Assembly (NCBI GenBank): GCA_005765155.1
Contig: VCCP01000002.1
Location: forward strand, 1,674,001-1,738,000
Reading direction: 5' to 3'
DNA from: Zelopaecilomyces penicillatus
Taxonomy: Eukaryota > Ascomycota > Sordariomycetes > Hypocreales > Pseudodiploosporaceae
Length of the DNA: 64,000 nt
The first letter of the stretch is position 1. Every line of letters begins with the position of its first letter. The notes below the pieces were generated by a model. That model was given only the letters and a program-made list of their open reading frames with translations, was not told the origin of the DNA and made no database searches. This document shows, one piece after another, positions 59,035-64,000 of the stretch. The position numbers and the translations under genes were made by a program.

Positions 59035-60661
59035 GGCACGTCACGGGGCTGGTGTTGCTAGATGGAAGCTTTCTTGCTGGCGTTCGGTGCGTGTTTGCGT
59101 ATTTGATGGCCTATCCGTATGAGGGAATTGTGATAGGGACAGCATGGAGAGGCATCTTGGAGTGAACGGCATGGCTCTGGTAGCTGGGCTGACCAAGCTG
59201 GGGGTGGTGCACATACATACGTAATGGCTGTCACCACGAGAGAGCTGTCTGTTGGAGGTTTGACGTCGTTGAGGTGGAGCTGTGCTGTGGGACTCCCGTG
59301 CTGACCCTTGTAGGCAACTGTACCTACCTCAGGTCCAGTGCCTGAATGGATCCATCACTGAAGCTTGCCTGTTTGCCCCCCTCCCCCGCCAATTAAAACA
59401 TAGATCAAATACAGGACTCGCAGTAATTATGTAATCTTTGCTGGACGTGTATCATCAGCTCATCCATGGCAGCTGGCGGCATGCTGATGAACTTTGAAGC
59501 GTTAGTATCAATCACTCCATGTAAGACGATAAGGGAATATTAAATAGACGACATACATACTTCCTTCCTATCAGCGTGCTAAAACGCTGGCATGGAATGG
59601 CATGGCTTAGCCATATGCTATTAGTCATTTACTAGCTCTTACTTGGACCAACATTCTCACCCACGGGCTGACTTGAAGATGTGTAGATAGGTGGTTGACA
59701 CGATGTGAGTTGCGAGGGAAGCCTCCAATTCCAACCTGCCAATATGGGCGACATCGGTCTCCAACGCATCGTCCATTGTCCCGAGGTGTTTTGTCGTTGG
59801 CCCGAGATATGTTTCGGCAAACAGACTTCCAAAGTTCAGGGTTTCACACACTGTCACTGAGGGTTAGCGCCTTGGGGGCCTTGGCTCCGTCGATGGCGAC
59901 ATGTGATTGTGGGCTACTACTAATGCACCAAGACCAATCCAAAGGCAAACACCACCACCAAGCCCTCGAGTCTCAACGAGGTATCAGGTTATTAGTACAA
60001 AGCTTCCAACACCGGTCTGTAAGATCCATGCATGGCCTGCATTCACACCTGCATCTCTTGCATACATACATACATGCTGCTGCTGCTGCTGCCAGCCTTG
60101 CCATTCTGCCATCATACTTCTACATTCATGTGCAAAGCACATAATACTCTACTACTCAACACACCATCTTATCTTGGCCTTCCGTTTCTTCCCTCGCCAA
60201 AAAAAAGGCCTCTTTTCGCCCCTCCTTCGCGCTACGCACATAACTACTTCACTTTAGTAGATTGGAGATGTAACGGCAGCAAGCCACATTGACTCAACCC
60301 CAAACCGAGGCAATCTTCATCCCCTTCCGAGCCTTCTTCTCTTTCTTCCCCCTCTCCCTCGCCTCTACGCACCGCCTTCCCCCCCACCACGCTTATCTAT
60401 CTATCTCACTTCTTCCCTTTATCAATCCGTCTCACTTGAGTCTCATCCATGACTATTATCAAAAGCGTTTGCTTCCCATTTCTATCTCTTCTCACGCCAC
60501 TTGCTGAGAAGGAAACGCCGCTATCATACACTTCCCCTGTTCTGTCATAGTACAAAGCCTCCATTTTGCGCTAGCCGCTCTCCCCCCCGCGACGAATAAT
60601 ACCATTTCTTTTACTACTCTTATCGAACAACATTTTCTTGTCTTTTATTGATCCTTCTGCA
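59035..60661. promoter_or_regulatory. divergent intergenic region, Scn1-like / small membrane protein
   Basis: About 1.6 kb between two divergent start codons. It contains a CATA/TGC simple-repeat block at 60061-60092, and 60290-60600 is strongly C/T-rich, as in a long fungal promoter and leader. Open frames inside are composition artefacts. Confidence 0.45.
60061..60092. repeat. (CATA)n-(TGC)n microsatellite
   Basis: About four CATA units (60061-60075) followed by about five TGC units (to 60092) in non-coding sequence. Confidence 0.85.
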
Positions 60662-61426
60662 ATGGCGCTGTTAAATCCCGTGTACGCGTTCATTGTGCCC
60701 TTCCTCTTCGTCGTCACATTACCTCTCGCCGTCTTTGCTGGCATTACCACAACCCTCGCCTTCTCAGTCCTCATCTTCCGTGTTATCTTCGTCTATCTAG
60801 ACATTGCCCTTTCACTCGTTGCCCGGTCGTTTGCTGGTCTTCTAAAACACAAGCATGGCCCCTTTCGCCATGTGTCGTCTTCCTCAGACGCTTCCGCCTA
60901 CAACAGCCTCAGCCCCTCGGCATCGACAAGCTTGTTGAGACGCCAGCGACGCCGTAGACCCAGCACCGCCAGCGTTATGTCTGCTGGGTCGGCTACTCCT
61001 GCCAGTGACGTTGGCCTTGGACTTATCCCCAGTGTCGGGGCTGAGCGTGACTTTGAGGGCATTGGCGGATGGCGTGATGGCGACGAAAATGATGATGAGG
61101 TTTGGACCACCATCAACTCACGGTTGGAGCTGCCAGATCGTCAACACAACCGAAATCACCACCGTACTCTTTCCGGAGGACCGACCACACCCGGTGAGGG
61201 TAGTTTTCTGATGATGAAGGGTCGCACAAGGAGTCCGGAAAAGAAGCCACTCGTGGGCTCAACTGTCGTCTCGAACTCAACCTCGCCCAATAGTTCTAGG
61301 ACCAGGGCACCATCAGCTTCGCGAGTTGGCCACACGGGTATGGCTCAGAGCGAAAGCTACTTTCCCCTTATCATGTCACCAAAGCAATCTTCCAGAAGAA
61401 CCGTACCTGCATCGGGCCAGTTTTGA
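60662..61426 (+). CDS. Small membrane protein with disordered Ser-rich tail, function unknown
   Basis: A single exon of 254 residues from the ATG at 60662. The first 60 residues form two or three close hydrophobic helices (VYAFIVPFLFVVTLPLAVFA, FSVLIFRVIFVYLDIALSLV). The rest is Ser/Arg/Pro-rich and probably cytosolic, with a conserved-looking acidic patch (GWRDGDENDDEVWTTINSRL) and many Ser-Pro or Arg-x-x-Ser sites (TRSPEKKP, SRTRAPSASR) that suit phosphorylation. No named family is recognised. A long C/T-rich leader and single open frame favour a real gene. Confidence 0.72.
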   Translation: MALLNPVYAFIVPFLFVVTLPLAVFAGITTTLAFSVLIFRVIFVYLDIALSLVARSFAGLLKHKHGPFRHVSSSSDASAYNSLSPSASTSLLRRQRRRRPSTASVMSAGSATPASDVGLGLIPSVGAERDFEGIGGWRDGDENDDEVWTTINSRLELPDRQHNRNHHRTLSGGPTTPGEGSFLMMKGRTRSPEKKPLVGSTVVSNSTSPNSSRTRAPSASRVGHTGMAQSESYFPLIMSPKQSSRRTVPASGQF

Positions 61427-62085
61427 TATGGAAGACAAGATATCTCCCTTTTTGTCTATTAAGTTATGACGTTTATGATGATGATGATGTAATGATTAAA
61501 GCTGCTCAGTTCTATTAAATTAGGAAAACGACAAGCAAGAGAATGGATGGGGGGAAAATAAAATGGAATGAAAGCACTCACAGGTCATGTACGATATCTC
61601 TTGCATTGTGGGCAACCAGTGCCTCTTTTTAAAGTATCGGTCACCTAGTGGAGGAAACAGAAAAGGATATTGTTCTTGAGGGGGCTGTAGCTTAAAGAAT
61701 ATGGCGTTCGTGGTTTGGATATGGAGCTTTTGGGTAGGTGGGAAAGGGACCATGAGTCTGGAATTGGCTTGTAACAGGCACAAATGAAAATCGCAACTTT
61801 TTGCTGATGGCAAGAAGAATATCATTGTAATCGTTTGAGACGTGAACATAAGAATTGTGACGTTGCACTGCAATCTCCTACTATTCCTGTGCTTCTGCAA
61901 TACTTCATCCAACCCGCAAGTATCCGTTGCGAACGCCGTGGGTATATCCTAAAAAGAAAACCGGCCTCAGCCTTGTCCAAATAAACCCCCAACGCCAGAC
62001 TAAACAATGGAGTAATTGCAAATCCCCTCCCCCAAATTAAGCACTCTTCCAAACACATCCCCCCAGAACGGCATCACCTCTGGTC
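61427..62085. other. convergent 3' intergenic region
   Basis: Lies between the stops of the small membrane-protein gene and spc24. A 130-codon minus-strand frame (61520-61912) has no domain signal and lies where 3' UTRs are expected. Confidence 0.45.
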
Positions 62086-62817
62086 TTACAATGTCTGCCA
62101 AAAGTAGTTTGCGTAAAAGTACCGCGAAAACTTCTTGTCCATATTGACCACATGCACATCCCCCTTGCGGTCATTCCTCACCACTGCCCGCGCCCACTCG
62201 CCGTCCTTCTCATCACGCTCGATATCAATACCCAGGCTGCGATATACCTTCAGTCTTAAAAGCACCTCATCATCGACCGCATCTCTCCTGCCGCTTCCGC
62301 CTCCTCCACTACCACCGCTGCCGTCACCGAGGCCACTGCCACCGCCGCCGCTACTACTTGTGCCACCGTCCACGCCCTGCAGTTCGAGCTCTTGCAGCCG
62401 GGCGGCCAGATCGGCAGCTTGCAGCGCGAGCCGCTCCGCCTCCATCTCAGCGTCGGCGGCGGCCTTTGCGGTGCGGAACTTGTGCGTGTCCAGGCGCGCA
62501 ATGGTCGAGGCGTGGTCGGCAGAGGAGTGTGAGGCGTGTAGCTCCTCGTGCTGTGCGTGGATTGTGTTGAGCTGTCGCGCGAGCCGCTTGAGTGAGGACT
62601 CGGCGTCGCGGACGTGTAGATCGCGCGCCTGCTGAAGGGTTGAAATGGACTCGCTTACACGCGCCACGGCGAGTTTATCTGGGTTGATATTGAAGTTTTT
62701 GATTGTATGGCTGATGAGCTATAGTCGAGGGAATATGAGTATAGTCGATTGATTATATATGGGGGAGGGCATTCGTGTGAAGAAACTCACAGTTGCTGGA
62801 TCCTCTGCGAGCAACAT
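62086..62817 (-). CDS. spc24: Kinetochore protein Spc24
   Basis: Subunit of the Ndc80 complex that pairs with Spc25 and contacts the inner kinetochore. Exons 62817-62791 and 62718-62086 give 219 residues. The 9-codon first exon (MLLAEDPAT) joins over a 72-nt intron to LISHTIKNFNINPDKLAVAR, the family N-terminus. A long coiled coil follows, then the C-terminal globular domain (LRLKVYRSLGIDIE, RKGDVHVVNMDKKFSRYFYA, ending NYFWQTL). Between coiled coil and globular head is a Gly/Ser-rich stretch of about 30 residues (GGTSSSGGGGSGLGDGSGG and on), where a short charged linker is more usual. It is divergent from fis1. Confidence 0.93.
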
Positions 62818-63505
62818 CTTGGCGATATTTGAAGTTATATCTCTTTTTAAATCGAATTGGGGTTCTTAATGCTTCGTTTGTATCGGGTTCTGGTAAAAGT
62901 ATGCCGTTGAGTGCATACGTATCTTCGAGGACGCGCGTGTGATATATGCAGTTTATTAGAAATAATGACAGACAAAGAAGCGAATTGGCGATGCACCAAC
63001 CGTAACCCCTCCATACATTCATTAGCTTGGCTCAAATCGTCCACGTTGCCAGGGACGACATACCATGCAACAGTCCCCTCATTGCTCCGAAGTTTTGCCG
63101 TCAACGTCATTGCGTGGCTCAGGCTCGCCACATAGCGTTGTAGCTACTTCACACCAGCCACATATATTCCGTTCCTGCAAAGCAGTCCTTTCATAGTACT
63201 GCCGAGCTTCCAACCTGATTGATACCTGTTGAAGGAACAGCCGACCTACGTATTCCAACCTCGAGAGCTTGTGCTTCCCCCACGCCATCCGCTCACCCCG
63301 AAGTCCTTTTTTCCGACAACGAACACAGCAATCACTATCTCTTTCCTCGCCTTGCCGACACGAAATACTTCGACCTTTTATTTTTATATCCGCTTTTCAA
63401 TTTGTATCACCATTACTACGGCATAAACCCGCAAATAGCCTCGTCGCCGGCTCGCTTCTCCTCCCCTCCCTCCCCCCCCCTCCACCTCGTTGCTATTCCG
63501 CCAAA
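62818..63505. promoter_or_regulatory. divergent promoter spc24 / fis1
   Basis: A 688-bp region between start codons. The fis1 side is very C/T-rich (63420-63500). No gene supported; small frames on both strands overlap and lack family signals. Confidence 0.5.
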
Positions 63506-64000
63506 ATGGTCACAGAACTGCCATGTGAGCTTGTCCCCTAGATGCTAAGCTAGGTTTCGCAATATGACTACAGGATAATATTAAATACTGACATTGTGCT
63601 CTTGCGGTTGCCCTCATACAGATGCCCTCGACGCAGAGACGTAAGTACTTTCGCTACAGCCGAGCGCATACCTACCTCAAGCTCGACTAGCTCGTTCGTT
63701 TATTCATCCATGAGTAGAACTAACAATACGCTTCGGGTTTCTAGGTCGCTGAGTGCTTCAGAGCTCGGTGTTCTAAGAGCACAATACGAGAAGGAGGGTG
63801 ACATGGTCGGCGTTCAAACCAAGTTCAACTACGCCTGGGTTAGTTTTTCACCGTCAAACACAACTTCTCCCCCTCTAAGTTTCAATTGCTGACTCCAAGC
63901 GCCTCATGTGCGCCCGCACCATTCATAGGGTCTCGTTAAATCCAACAACCGTAACGAGCAGCAGCTCGGCGTCCGCCTCCTCTCTGAGATCTTCCGTGTC
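63506..64000 (+). CDS. fis1: Mitochondrial fission protein Fis1 (5' part)
   Basis: Tail-anchored outer-membrane adaptor for dynamin-dependent mitochondrial and peroxisomal fission; only the N-terminal 68 residues are inside the window. Exons are 63506-63524, 63622-63640, 63745-63838 and 63929 to the edge. The spliced reading starts MVTELPYALDAETSLSASEL, then LRAQYEKEGDMVGVQTKFNY and AWGLVKSNNRNEQQLGVRLL, which is the conserved TPR-like N-terminus. The first two exons are both just 19 nt. The C-terminal TPR and membrane anchor lie beyond position 64000. All four junctions keep frame and have standard splice ends. Confidence 0.93.

Noticed and set aside
61520..61912. 130-codon minus-strand frame between the small membrane protein and spc24
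   Set aside because: Lies where two convergent 3' UTRs are expected and shows no family signal.

Overview
The window looks like nuclear DNA of a filamentous ascomycete, most likely a sordariomycete and plausibly Hypocreales (the order is an inference). Introns are short (mostly 50-220 nt) with GTRNGT donors, CTRAC-like branch sites and YAG acceptors. Intergenic regions carry pyrimidine-rich leaders and TAGGTAGG/TACCTACC tracts. The gene set is typical of filamentous fungi: a MogA-MoeA fusion, NTE1 with a patatin domain, POP5, SPC24, FIS1 and a Zn2Cys6 regulator. I see no rRNA, tRNA, CRISPR array, transposon or virus-derived gene.

Layout. 1.3-2.5 kb: a syntaxin-18/Ufe1 t-SNARE. 4.4-6.0 kb: aspartate aminotransferase. 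6.6-8.0 kb (minus): a secreted GH5 glycoside hydrolase. 9.3-9.6 kb (minus): a small one-helix protein. 10.4-22.9 kb is a compact housekeeping block of divergent pairs: NTE1 with GPN2, POP5 with the gephyrin-like molybdenum-cofactor protein, and V-ATPase c'' (VMA16) with TFIIA-gamma (TOA2). 23.8-24.9 kb: a TMEM42-like DMT protein, tail to tail with a CLC chloride/proton antiporter (25.1-27.9 kb). 29.1-29.9 kb: the histone-fold DNA polymerase epsilon subunit Dpb3, tail to tail with U2 snRNP A' (Lea1). 32.0-36.7 kb (minus): VPS15. 38.0-39.5 kb (minus): an unidentified coiled-coil-rich protein.

From about 39.5 to 49.3 kb the window is nearly gene-free. It holds microsatellites and a single intron-rich orphan gene (43.0-43.9 kb, minus). 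A Zn2Cys6 transcription factor follows (49.3-52.0 kb, minus). Next come a PNPOx-like flavin-fold protein (53.1-53.9 kb), a type I membrane protein with PPxY-type motifs in its tail (55.6-57.2 kb), a TatD/Scn1-like metal hydrolase (57.6-59.0 kb, minus), a small membrane protein (60.7-61.4 kb), and the divergent pair SPC24 (minus) and FIS1 (plus, cut by the window end).

The genes do not form one pathway. They cover endomembrane traffic and ion homeostasis (UFE1, VPS15, VMA16, CLC, NTE1), RNA and transcription machinery (GPN2, POP5, TOA2, LEA1), replication and mitosis (DPB3, SPC24), cofactor and amino-acid metabolism, and mitochondrial fission. The most unusual object is a roughly 250-residue Gln/Asp/Asn-rich linker followed by a His/Gly/Asn tract between the two catalytic domains of the molybdenum-cofactor protein. 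Other notable points are the open 499-nt intron inside the zinc cluster, the PY-motif membrane protein, the Gly/Ser insert in SPC24, and the 5.4-kb gene desert.
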